Source: Planctomycetota bacterium
GTDB lineage: Bacteria > Planctomycetota > UBA8108 > JACQVS01
DNA: 54,636 bases
NCBI GenBank assembly: GCA_028280485.1
Contig: JANQLS010000011.1
Location: forward strand, 1 to 54,636
Reading direction: 5' to 3'
Of this stretch, positions 17,486 through 26,800 are shown one piece after another (position 1 is the stretch's first letter; each line of letters opens with the position of its first letter). A program made the translations under genes and the position numbers. The notes below the pieces were generated by a model. That model saw only the letters and a program-made list of their open reading frames with translations, searched no databases and had not been told where the DNA came from.

Positions 17486-17520
17486 AGCCTGTTGCTCGGT
17501 AGGAGTGATGGGCTTTTTTT
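17486..17520 (+). terminator. Terminator of the tRNA-Pro gene
   Basis: AGCCTGTTGCTC (17486-17497) pairs with GAGTGATGGGCT (17503-17514) over 12 positions including G-U pairs, with a 5-base loop and seven T residues. It lies 15 bases after the tRNA. Confidence 0.8.
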
Positions 17521-17702
17521 GTGCTTGTTTTTAAGGGTATTGGCGAGATGGGTGAAGGCTGATTTGAGGCGTTGCGGGAGTTCGGCGATGAATATAGGTG
17601 AATTAGTCACGACTTCATCTGCCACCTTCATTAATAGATGGAGAAATAAAGGGGTAATGATAGGGGCCATTTTGCAGCTACGCAAGGACAATAGTAGACT
17701 GA

Positions 17703-17975
17703 TCAGTCATCTTCTGCATTAACAGGTTTTTTATGAAAGGAATATAGAAACAACGAGATCGAAATTGATGATTGAAACATTACTACGCCATAGATTGTTT
17801 GATAGACGGCGTTTGATATTTCTAATCCCCAAATTGTGTAGGATTTCGTGGTTTCTCCAGTTGCAGGATTTTTATTGAGGTTAAGCGTCACCCCGGATGG
17901 AGCCCAAATAATAAAAGCCAGTGCTGATATTATTGACATCAGAAGAATTGTTCTTGGTATTTTTATTATGGTCAT
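17703..17975 (-). CDS. Small two-TM membrane protein
   Basis: A 90-residue protein with TM helices at about residues 7-27 (TILLMSIISALAFIIWAP) and 56-78 (AVYQTIYGVVMFQSSIS). A polar loop of about 28 residues lies between them. The loop is likely on the outer face by the positive-inside rule. No family is recognised and no strong Shine-Dalgarno is seen. It lies between the tRNA terminator and the last gene of the MoxR operon and is probably a separate unit. Confidence 0.55.
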   Translation of the reverse strand: MTIIKIPRTILLMSIISALAFIIWAPSGVTLNLNKNPATGETTKSYTIWGLEISNAVYQTIYGVVMFQSSISISLFLYSFHKKPVNAEDD

Positions 17976-18065
17976 CTTGTTGGATTAACTAAGAACATCT
18001 TAAATCGGGCAGGCTCACCAGAGCTTTGATGTATGACTGTCAGGTAACATCATGACCACTACAGC

Positions 18066-20690
18066 TTACCTATCCGACCCTGCCTGCTGCAAGGCATTAA
18101 GAATAGTAGCCTTGAGCGCTTCGGTCTCTTCCAACTCCTCGGTTCTCATACTGATATAACCCGCCTGACTGTTGACCTCCAGATAGGCCTTTTCGATATC
18201 AGCAAAAGCAGCCTTTAAATCTCCCATCGCTTGGTAAACTTTCGCTCGACTTCGAAGGTGGGGAACGGAAATCTTCTTCGGCTTTTTCTTTTTCTTAGAA
18301 TCCTCGGTGGGAGCTTCGAGTGGTGCGAAGGCGAACGCTAAACGCTTGGCTTCATCGAGATCTCCGCTTGCCAGCGCCTTATCGATCACTTTCTCATCGT
18401 GCAACTCGATCACGTTTTGGATCACATATCCTTTTTGAGCGCTCATCGTCAGGCCCGATAGCATCGCTGCGATACTGCCATCCGAGCGGAGAATCACAAT
18501 GTTGGGTCTTTTGTCTTCAATTAGAATACCGAGCTTGCGCACGATTGAATTGTTCAATCCATCGGGTACTAGCAGAGTCGGGAAAGGATTGGGTTTCCTC
18601 AGCTCTTTTAGTAAATTGCGCGCTGCTTCAGCATCATCATCCAGGACGGCTTCGAAGAGATGAACATCATCAAAGGGACGACCCACCACGGGAACGGAAT
18701 AACGATTGAGATACCCATTGCCTTTAGCATTGGAGATAAACGAGATCACCGTCCACTTGCCCCTAGTCGATTCGGGAATCTTTACGGATTCACCATCTAA
18801 GGTTTTGAACTCAGCGCTCAAAGTACGTTCGGCATCTTCATGAGTGCCGATGGATAGAAAGTGCCCTTGACGCCGGCCGTAAGTCCAACCCGCCACAAAG
18901 GGAGGATGGTACATCCAGTAACGGTAGTATCGATCTAAAAGAAATGCGGTTGCCGTCCACATCGTCGGGTCATCGGAGTGATTATCGAGATAGGTTCGAC
19001 GGATGCGTTCGTGAAGTTTCCGATCCCCGGTATCCAACGCAAGAAGTGAAGCCGCGACAAGTTGAGGACCCGATGCTTTTTTACCTCCAGCCTTCTCAAT
19101 AAATCCGTCGATGATCGAAGTTGAATCCTTATCTACTGTGCGAAGAGTGTTTCTCGCCAAACAGAGGCGCGCCACGACATCGGTGCCTGGTGGATAACTG
19201 CTTTTTAGTGCAGCCCTCGCTTCGACCACGGCTGCCTCAAAGGCATTGCGGTCACCCCGTGCTTTCCACAATCCCATCAAGGCAACGATATGTCGATTGC
19301 GTACAACCCACAGGTCTTCTGCGGTCGGATGGGCTGCGATCACTGCGCGGCAAAGAGCATCCGCTTTTTCGTAGTTTGCAACGATCTCTTCATGTGGCGT
19401 GTTATATCGAAACGGTGGATCGATAAAACACGCTTGAATCTCTCGCAGTTTATCTTCAGGGACTGAGGTGGGACTTCGCGGCAATGAACCTTGCTTTCCC
19501 GAAGCCAAAGCTTTGAACTCAGGAGGCCTTGTTGGATCGAAACCTCCTTGGGGATCCAGGATCAGAAATTCACCCGCTAAGATGGATTGGAGCTGGCTGG
19601 CGTAGTTCGGCTTAGCCCAAACTCTTGCGAGCATCGATTGCAGTCGACGTTCATAAGTCCGATTGCTTCGTCCTCCAGACAGATACATCGCAGCGTATCC
19701 CGTTGGACTCAAGGTTAAAACCGTCGGTGTTTGTCTTCTTACATAAGTATGAAAAATAGGATTCTTCGAACCACCCGGCATACGAAGAGCTGGCCAATCG
19801 AGCCCTAATCCCCGTAAGATTCCTTCACCGGCATCGGGCAGGTTGTCCATGTTCATGCTGACAAATTGAAAGCGGCCTGGGGCTTTCTTTTCAACTTTTG
19901 CTTTCTTCCACGCTTCTGCCAAGACTTTCATGTCTTCTATGTCATCATCTTTTTTCGACCAGAAATAGACAGCAGTCGTCGTCCCAAGAAAATCCATCGG
20001 GAACTGAACTTTCTTTCCATCACTCCGATCAAACGTACCGATGAACGGCGCGCCGAAGACTTGGCCCGCCAGTTTCTCTCTCTGAAAGTTGATCAAGTCT
20101 AAATCGCCAGGTAAGCGCTCAGCGATAACTTTTCTTAGATCATTGACAAGCCGAGTGTTACCTAGTTCAAGCGCCATGATCATGGCGATCCGGATCACCT
20201 TCGCCTCAACTTTGGTATCTTGGTAGCGCTTAACCAAGGGGCGAAGTGCATCAGAACGGGCGCGAGAGTCTGCCCCCAGTCGAGCTGATTTAACCTGTGT
20301 CAGTAAAAGGTCAGCGTCAAGGCGTAACTCCGCATAGACATCCGGGGCGGCCGCAAGTTTTTCGCAAGTGGCTAAAAAGGCACTTCGAACTGCCCTTGCC
20401 TTATCCAATTTGACCAACGCTTGTTGACTGCGGAAAAGAATGCTCAAGACTTCATAGCGGTTCGGTGCTGATGGATATTTTTTTAGCAACGCCTCGCTCT
20501 CTCGGATCACCCGCCGAATCGCGAGCTTTTTCCTCGCCTGTGACTTAGCTTTCAATGCTTCTGATTGCTTATCGTTCAGCGCAGCAATCTTGTCACCGGA
20601 GATAGAGTCCTGCCCCACTGCAGGTGAAGCTCCTAGGCAAGCTATCAACAGGATGAGTGAGGTGACAACGATTCGAGAAAAGGTGTTCAT
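18066..20690 (-). CDS. Exported protein with two thioredoxin-like domains lacking CXXC
   Basis: About 874 residues from MNTFSRIVVTSLILL (20690), a clear signal peptide; an in-frame start at 20720 would add 10. Residues about 40-195 are TPR-like helices. Residues about 205-360 resemble a TlpA/thioredoxin fold (FLGTTTAVYFWSKKDDDIED...; RRQTPTVLTLSPTG), and residues about 640-780 a second one (GKWTVISFISNAKGNGYL; NPFPTLLVPDG; PNIVILRSDGSIAAML). In each, the place where TlpA has WCxxC is occupied by non-cysteine residues. The cis-Pro-like strand and the 'xGxI/Y' ending are kept. This suggests binding rather than redox work. It is last in the operon, a few bases after the transglutaminase gene. 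Confidence 0.75.
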   Translation of the reverse strand: MNTFSRIVVTSLILLIACLGASPAVGQDSISGDKIAALNDKQSEALKAKSQARKKLAIRRVIRESEALLKKYPSAPNRYEVLSILFRSQQALVKLDKARAVRSAFLATCEKLAAAPDVYAELRLDADLLLTQVKSARLGADSRARSDALRPLVKRYQDTKVEAKVIRIAMIMALELGNTRLVNDLRKVIAERLPGDLDLINFQREKLAGQVFGAPFIGTFDRSDGKKVQFPMDFLGTTTAVYFWSKKDDDIEDMKVLAEAWKKAKVEKKAPGRFQFVSMNMDNLPDAGEGILRGLGLDWPALRMPGGSKNPIFHTYVRRQTPTVLTLSPTGYAAMYLSGGRSNRTYERRLQSMLARVWAKPNYASQLQSILAGEFLILDPQGGFDPTRPPEFKALASGKQGSLPRSPTSVPEDKLREIQACFIDPPFRYNTPHEEIVANYEKADALCRAVIAAHPTAEDLWVVRNRHIVALMGLWKARGDRNAFEAAVVEARAALKSSYPPGTDVVARLCLARNTLRTVDKDSTSIIDGFIEKAGGKKASGPQLVAASLLALDTGDRKLHERIRRTYLDNHSDDPTMWTATAFLLDRYYRYWMYHPPFVAGWTYGRRQGHFLSIGTHEDAERTLSAEFKTLDGESVKIPESTRGKWTVISFISNAKGNGYLNRYSVPVVGRPFDDVHLFEAVLDDDAEAARNLLKELRKPNPFPTLLVPDGLNNSIVRKLGILIEDKRPNIVILRSDGSIAAMLSGLTMSAQKGYVIQNVIELHDEKVIDKALASGDLDEAKRLAFAFAPLEAPTEDSKKKKKPKKISVPHLRSRAKVYQAMGDLKAAFADIEKAYLEVNSQAGYISMRTEELEETEALKATILNALQQAGSDR

Positions 20691-20727
20691 GAGAGGTCGC
20701 TCTTTCAATGTCGCATCCACTGACGAT

Positions 20728-22644
20728 TTACTTCACAGGTTTAAACTGGAATTCCTTGATGCTCACGCCTCGGTTCGGCGCGCGGAATGTCAACATGATC
20801 GAGTTTCTCCCCTTACGCAACTCAACAACTTCAGGTTGAGTACGTTCCCAAAGCCCCTTACTGAAGGGGAGCGTCGTATTGACCAACGTTCGTCGGTTGA
20901 TTCGGGCGAGGACATTATATTTCTTGGAGACGGTGCAAACATTCAAAGTCAGTGCATATTTCCCGGCTGTAGGGACATTCACCGTATACTTCAGGAGCTC
21001 GGGGCGCTTGCCTAAACGCTGGTAATGAATCTGCATACCGCCATCCCAACTCTTCAAGAACGCGACCTTGTCAGTATTGTTCTTGGGACTGGTGCAGGCC
21101 ACCGCAGGAACGGTGATCGTGCCATCCTCTGCAATAACGATCTTTTTATCTTTCTCAGGGATTTCGATCTCTTTGATTTCTCCATCCCCCAAGATCTTGT
21201 CGGACTCACCGAGAAGTCGACCTTCCTCCGCAGAGAGAGTTGCCAATTGGGCTTCGACAGCTCTGGCTTCTTTGTCTTCAACGATGATGCGTTTCGTGAA
21301 AAACGCCAAGCCGTTCCAAAAACCACCACCCTTACCGTACTGGCGGATGCTGACTTCTTTTTCGCCGAGGGCCTCTGCAATCCACTGAGCTCGGAGCACT
21401 TTCATGTAATCTTCCGCGAACTCGCGCGCCTGAGAATCCAAAAGAAAGTCGAGTCCCCCTTGCGGACCGCACCACGCCATCGCCCACCACGGCCCAAGGT
21501 TGATCGCCCAACCATCAGGAGTCCAACGACTCATCGCCGCGTGTCCTCTCGAGGTAGAGGCGCGAGTGGGGATGCCAAAAGCACGAGTTGCGAGGCGACC
21601 AAAAAAGGCGCGCCGACCACAGACTCCTCCCAGACAAATCGCCTCCTGGGCTGGAGTCCCTAAACTGGGATCGTGGCGAGTGCTGGTATAAGGGACATCA
21701 CTTTTGACAATGCGTGAGTAGCGCCACTTGTGATCCTTCATCGTGATGTGATCCGGACGAAAATTACGCATCATCTTTCGCAACCAGGCGAGATCCTCAT
21801 TACTGTACTCACTGTTGGTGATGAAACGACATTCCCAAGTCGTCATATCTTTGAATGCCGGATCGAGTTCCTCGTTTAAATAAGCTTTTTCGTAATGGAG
21901 AAAACGCGGGACTTGATCGATCTTCGTTTGCGTTCGGTAAACGACACTAGGCACAGCGCCTTTATCCTTACCCGGGATCCAAGGCATTTGCAAAGCTGTG
22001 CCTAAGGCCAAGCGCTGGAGGATCCCCGGCTTTCGGGCGCGTTCACTCGCCTTGAGGATGGCGGTGTAGACTTCCATCGACTCACCGTACTCTCCACCGT
22101 TGGCACCCCCAGCGATGAGCATCTGTTTCATCAGCGCAACGTCTGCGAACAATTGGTCGAGCAGAGCTTGGTGTTGCTCACTCTGTTGAGCAAATTCAGC
22201 GAGAGCAGCCGGCGTTCCGTGTCGAAGGATCGCGACCTTAAAAAGCTTACTGTCTAATTTATCGTTGAGAAGCAAGGCCTCGATGTCTTTTAGAATCGCC
22301 CTGCCTGCGCTGAGTGTTTTAGCTTCGGCCAAGCTCTTAGCGGCTTGATACTTCTTAACGACTTCAGGCGTGGCGCCCTCTTTGGGCTGAGCGAGTGCAT
22401 CGAGTTCTTGACGGGCTTTAAGGAAAGCCTCTTTTTTCTTTTCATCGAGACTCGGTAACTCTTGAGCGATCTCCTTGCTCAAGGATTCGAGCATCTTGGT
22501 ATAAGTGCTACGGAGCTGTTCACCCTTAGCGTTCAGCTGAGGTTCAGTAGATTTTGCGCGGACAAGGGATGCAAAGCTGAAGACGAAACCCATCATCAAC
22601 AACAATGTGAACGCTCGCATCCATCGTTTTGAAGTTATCACCAT
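20728..22644 (-). CDS. Exported transglutaminase-like protein with C-terminal beta-sandwich
   Basis: About 638 residues. The start at 22644 follows AAAGGAG closely; a GTG one codon later would have better spacing. A signal/anchor segment is AFTLLLMMGFVFSFASLVRA. Residues about 40-200 are helical. A transglutaminase-like core lies around residues 335-400: CLGGVCGRRAFFGRLATRAF (catalytic Cys), GIPTRASTSRGHAAMSRW (His) and TPDGWAINLG (Asp). The C-terminal 120 residues (GKYALTLNVC...; GRNSIMLTFRAPNRG) look like a carbohydrate-binding-type jelly roll. Exported members of this superfamily act as peptidases or crosslinkers. MoxR operons often contain a transglutaminase gene, which fits the context. 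Confidence 0.82.
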   Translation of the reverse strand: MVITSKRWMRAFTLLLMMGFVFSFASLVRAKSTEPQLNAKGEQLRSTYTKMLESLSKEIAQELPSLDEKKKEAFLKARQELDALAQPKEGATPEVVKKYQAAKSLAEAKTLSAGRAILKDIEALLLNDKLDSKLFKVAILRHGTPAALAEFAQQSEQHQALLDQLFADVALMKQMLIAGGANGGEYGESMEVYTAILKASERARKPGILQRLALGTALQMPWIPGKDKGAVPSVVYRTQTKIDQVPRFLHYEKAYLNEELDPAFKDMTTWECRFITNSEYSNEDLAWLRKMMRNFRPDHITMKDHKWRYSRIVKSDVPYTSTRHDPSLGTPAQEAICLGGVCGRRAFFGRLATRAFGIPTRASTSRGHAAMSRWTPDGWAINLGPWWAMAWCGPQGGLDFLLDSQAREFAEDYMKVLRAQWIAEALGEKEVSIRQYGKGGGFWNGLAFFTKRIIVEDKEARAVEAQLATLSAEEGRLLGESDKILGDGEIKEIEIPEKDKKIVIAEDGTITVPAVACTSPKNNTDKVAFLKSWDGGMQIHYQRLGKRPELLKYTVNVPTAGKYALTLNVCTVSKKYNVLARINRRTLVNTTLPFSKGLWERTQPEVVELRKGRNSIMLTFRAPNRGVSIKEFQFKPVK

Positions 22645-22752
22645 TAGCTCCTTTGCTTTGGCAGAAGTTAAATTCCTACCTTTCATTTCACCTGTATCCA
22701 ATTGGAAGGCTCCATATAACTCGATCTACTCGATAGTCTCATCAGTGTACCA

Positions 22753-23859
22753 TCAACGCTGATAGACTGGGATATAACGATTCGGCGTCCCGAGGATGAT
22801 GATCGCCATCGGAGTCTTATGCGGGTAATCTTGTTCTTTTTCTTGCCATGATCCGTTGGGTTTTTGCAGCTTAAGGAGTGAGTCACGAATTTTGGGATAC
22901 CACCGTACATAGTGTTTCTCACTAGCCTGAACCATCGCTTGCATAGCGTAATAATGAGAATAGTAATAATGGCCGTTGTCTTTTCGAGAAAACATCTTTG
23001 GATTGTTTTCTAAAGAGTCGATCGCCGCCAAAACCCATTCGGTTTCGCGGTGTCCCGCAAGCTGGGCCGCGTACACTCCCCCGGCCGTACACGCGATAGT
23101 GTAGCCTTTCCCTTGGTAACCAAAACCACCGGTACGTTCATCCCAAGCTTGATCCCGGAGATAGTTCGTCAGTCGATCGATCGTCTCGGTCGGAATCAAA
23201 ATCCCCGCTTCTCTTGCCGAGGCGAGGGAGACAAAAACCATCGCCGTGACCGAGGTGTCTTGCCCAGCATCGGGACGGGGCGCATAACGCCAACCGCCGA
23301 GAGCGCTCTGTGATCTCAAGATGATTTTGACCGCTCTCTCTAATGCCACTTGAAGTTCTTTGTTGTCTTCAGGGTCACTGGTCATCCCCCACAGCTCAGA
23401 AATCGCGATGGTAAAAAGACCAATTTCATACATCTTGACTCCCATGGCTCCAGAAGGGGAATCCTTGGATCGTTTGAGCAAATAGTCCTTTGCCCGATCT
23501 AAAGCCGTGCCGTAAGGACCGAAACCAGGGAAGTGCCCCTCGACCATAAATGCCATCAGCCCGAGGCTGGTCCCTGCAATCGCGTAGCCCCCACCCTTTT
23601 CCGGATCCATCGAAGTCCACGAGCCGTCTTTATTTTGATTAGCGATAAGAAATTTCAAGCCACGTTCGATGGCCTTTTCAGCCTCTTCGGTCAACTCGGG
23701 CGCCTCGGTCTCACTGGTAGCCGTAGCGGGAGTTTCGGCCGGCGATGGCACTTCCACCGGTTTTTCTTGTGCAAGAAAAGGCAGAGCCATAAAACCGGCG
23801 AGGACCACCCCGAGTCCTACGATGAGAATGTGTTGCTTGCTTTTGACAATCACTTTCAT
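22753..23859 (-). CDS. Exported alpha-toroid (prenyltransferase/squalene-oxidase repeat) protein
   Basis: A 368-residue protein. A signal sequence is at about residues 10-32 (ILIVGLGVVLAGFMALPFLA). QW-like repeats follow: GLKFLIANQNKDGSW, KIILRSQSALGGWRY, NYLRDQAWDERTGGFGY and SLLKLQKPNGSW. These define the alpha/alpha toroid shared by terpene cyclases, prenyltransferases and complement C3-like proteins. The DXDD motif of squalene-hopene cyclase is not seen, so terpene cyclisation is unlikely. The start overlaps the stop of the giant gene by ATGA, so translation is coupled. Proteins of this kind occur often in planctomycetes with unknown roles. Confidence 0.85.
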   Translation of the reverse strand: MKVIVKSKQHILIVGLGVVLAGFMALPFLAQEKPVEVPSPAETPATATSETEAPELTEEAEKAIERGLKFLIANQNKDGSWTSMDPEKGGGYAIAGTSLGLMAFMVEGHFPGFGPYGTALDRAKDYLLKRSKDSPSGAMGVKMYEIGLFTIAISELWGMTSDPEDNKELQVALERAVKIILRSQSALGGWRYAPRPDAGQDTSVTAMVFVSLASAREAGILIPTETIDRLTNYLRDQAWDERTGGFGYQGKGYTIACTAGGVYAAQLAGHRETEWVLAAIDSLENNPKMFSRKDNGHYYYSHYYAMQAMVQASEKHYVRWYPKIRDSLLKLQKPNGSWQEKEQDYPHKTPMAIIILGTPNRYIPVYQR

Positions 23860-26800
23860 TCTGCAACTCTCTCGTAATAATTTTTTAGTAATCCGCGATA
23901 CTCAAGCGGTAATTCGCGAGCGAAGTTTTGATTCAACGCAGCGCGATTACGTTCGCCTCGAACTTTCCATTCCGATCGTTGATCTTTGGGAGCTTCACCA
24001 CTCACAAAGTCAGAAATAAAACCGGCAGTGAAGGCAGATTCGCTATCACTCCCCTCACCATCGGCATCGGGATCCGCATCGGATGCGGCTGGGGGCGGCG
24101 CCGCCGTCTCAAAAATAAGTGCTTGTTCAATAATGAAATGTTGAAGTGTTTCCATCGCTTGAGTCTGGGTTCGCTTAGTGGCGTTTCGGTCAGATGACTT
24201 TAAAGCCACGGTAGCTTGAGCAAGTTCCTCAGACGCAGCCTTGAGCATCGCGTGAGGTTCACCCACCTGACTCAACTCTAAGCACCGTTTCGCAAGTTCA
24301 TCTTGTCGAGTTGCTAAGGCTTCAAAACTCGGTTGAGGATCAGCCTTGTTCGTATCACGAAAGAGCGCCTTGTGGAGGGTCGCAACAGCCAACACATCCA
24401 GTAATCGTTCGACCCCCGGATCGGTAGAAGGCAAAATTTCAAAATCGGGTAAGCCGTGAAGCATACTGATCACGGCGAACAAGGATTCCGCATTCTCATT
24501 GATCGATGCTTCAGCGAGATCCATTTGCTCTATAGCGCTTGACACTTCGTTAGATTCGAGCTGAGTTAATGCCTCGCGCATCGGCTGAGTGGGCTCAGCG
24601 TAGACGGGCATTCCTGTTACCGCACTGAGAAGTTCCCCATCTTTTTCGGCCTGGGTGAGTAATGTTCGTTGCTGAGCTGCCAGGGCTTCCCGTTGTTCCT
24701 TCGAAGCGGATTCGATCTTACTCCCAATCTCGCTTTGCTGGTATGCCAACGTGTTCAGATCAGCGACAGCACTATGGAGGAATTCGACAATCTCAGCGAT
24801 GTAACTGGCTTGGGATTTCACAGCCTGAACCCGTTCATGCACTTGCTCTAAAGATTCCGTCGCAACTTCTTGAGCATCGAGAGCGTCGAGATGATCTCCG
24901 TCTTTAAGGGAGGTCATGGCGTCTTCCAAATCTGAGATCGCAAAGAGCAGAGGAGAGCCCGCATCCACTCGCGCTGCGATCAAATCCAAAAGGGGTGCAA
25001 CGTCTTCCATACATCTTTTTAAGTTACCAAACCTCGGCATCAAATGGGATGCCTCCTCTTCTTTCAATGCTTTGGTGAGAGCGATCATATCCTTCTGTTC
25101 TTTAACGATGTCTCCCATATAACCATTGGCAAATCGGATCGATCGCTGAAACATCAAGAGACTCTGTAACAAGCTGAGCTGCTCATTTTGTCGGGTAACG
25201 ATTGCATGCGCCTCGGTGATGATATCAGCCGCTTGTTCTTGGTGTCCGAGCGCCTGACTGGCTTCATTCGACTTTAAGGACTCTACCCCCCTTCGCATAG
25301 CTTGCTCCACACGGCTCAATCGACTGAGTAGCGGCGGAAGGTCGGGATCCGATTGTGCCGGGCTTTGCTTCACGAGGTCCTCGATGAACGAAGCTAATTC
25401 CTCGGTCAGGAGATCCTGAGATTCAGCTAATCCCTCGACCTTTTTTTCTTCTGACGAGGCGAGGTCTGTTTTCTCAAGGAGTGCCACCACCTTCGCTTCA
25501 TAAGCTTCGATAAAGGCGAGGCGTTCACTGGTCAAAGCTACGAGAGTACTCAATCCCAACGTCTGAAGCCCCAACTCTACCGACCAACGATCGACCAAAC
25601 GGACCAAATGGACCAGTGCCTGCTCGACTTCTTTCTGCTTGGAAACCGCTTGGTTTTGTTGGCCGTTGTCAAACTGCTGAATGGCATCGACCATCGCGCG
25701 ATCCACTTCTTTCAAGAGATCGAGAACGGGTGGAACTTGCGGCAAGGTTTCATCAAAGAGCTGCGGACGCGGCGCCGGGATGGAAGGAAGAAGCAAAGTT
25801 AGAAGGCGTTGACGTAGTTTATTTTGGGATTGAGCCAGATGAGATCTTCGTCCCTCAAAGCCTTGAGCGTTCATGTTGCTCGATAGTTCTCGAAGTTTCC
25901 TCTGTGCATCGACAAGTGAACGCATTTGATCTCGAGTTTTAACGAGCGTTGAGTACGCTCCGCTTAAGCGCACACTGAACTCGGCGTCGAGTAGGGTCGT
26001 GATGAGTTGAGCTTGAAGACTCTCCGCTTGATCGGTCTCCCCTTGAGTGATCCATACACCAGCTTGACGCATCCGCTCTTCCGTTTTGGCCGACTGTAAA
26101 CTCTGAACACTTTGGATCAAACGCAAGACCGCCAACGGTCGCTTCTCATATCGAATACCCTTTTGAAGATCGTTGATTAATCGCTGAGTCCACTCGGCTA
26201 ATTCCGCTTGTTCTTTAGAAAGAGCGGCTCGTTCTTCCGTCGATTTCGCTTGAACAGTCCGCCAACGTAAGGACGCTTGAACCTGCGCCAGCATTCGAGC
26301 TTCCCGAGCGTAAACTTCCTGGGCTGAATCGATGGATCGAAGCAGGACGAGACTAGCCAGTTCACGAGCAGCCGTATTGACAGCACGGGCCGCAAATGAT
26401 GGATCCGTTGAGTCCTGTTCTGATGCACTCGACTGATGGCGCAAGCGAGACGCCGCGGTAGCTAAGTGCGTATCTGCGATGCTGAGGATCTCCGAACGAA
26501 TGTACTCGAGGGTCTCGCCTTCAGCTGCATCTGCGACATTGTTGGCTTCTAAATCATCCAGCAAGAGCTTGACCTCAAGTGCGATTTCTTTGAGTTGGTC
26601 CCGCACCAATTCTTGCCGAATCGCTTCGATCTGACAGGTCTGACTGTAACCGTCAGCGGTGGGCTCGAGCTGGCGCACGACCTCATATGACGATCGCTCT
26701 TGTCGATACTTTGTCTGTACACGAGACAGTAGGCGATCTTTTTTCTTCTGGATCTGTTCGAGATAGTCTTCCTTGGTAAGAAAGGTCAGGCGTCGGGTTT

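Noticed and set aside
17422..17691. Minus-strand open frame ending in GFEPTTSTSRT
   Set aside because: The ending is the antisense translation of the tRNA-Pro gene, a common annotation artefact.
17394..17720. tRNA gene as phage or island attachment site
   Set aside because: No integrase and no repeat of the tRNA 3' end was seen in the window.
17471..17722. Plus-strand open frame starting at the tRNA 3' end
   Set aside because: It begins at the CCA of the tRNA and runs through its terminator; no ribosome-binding site.
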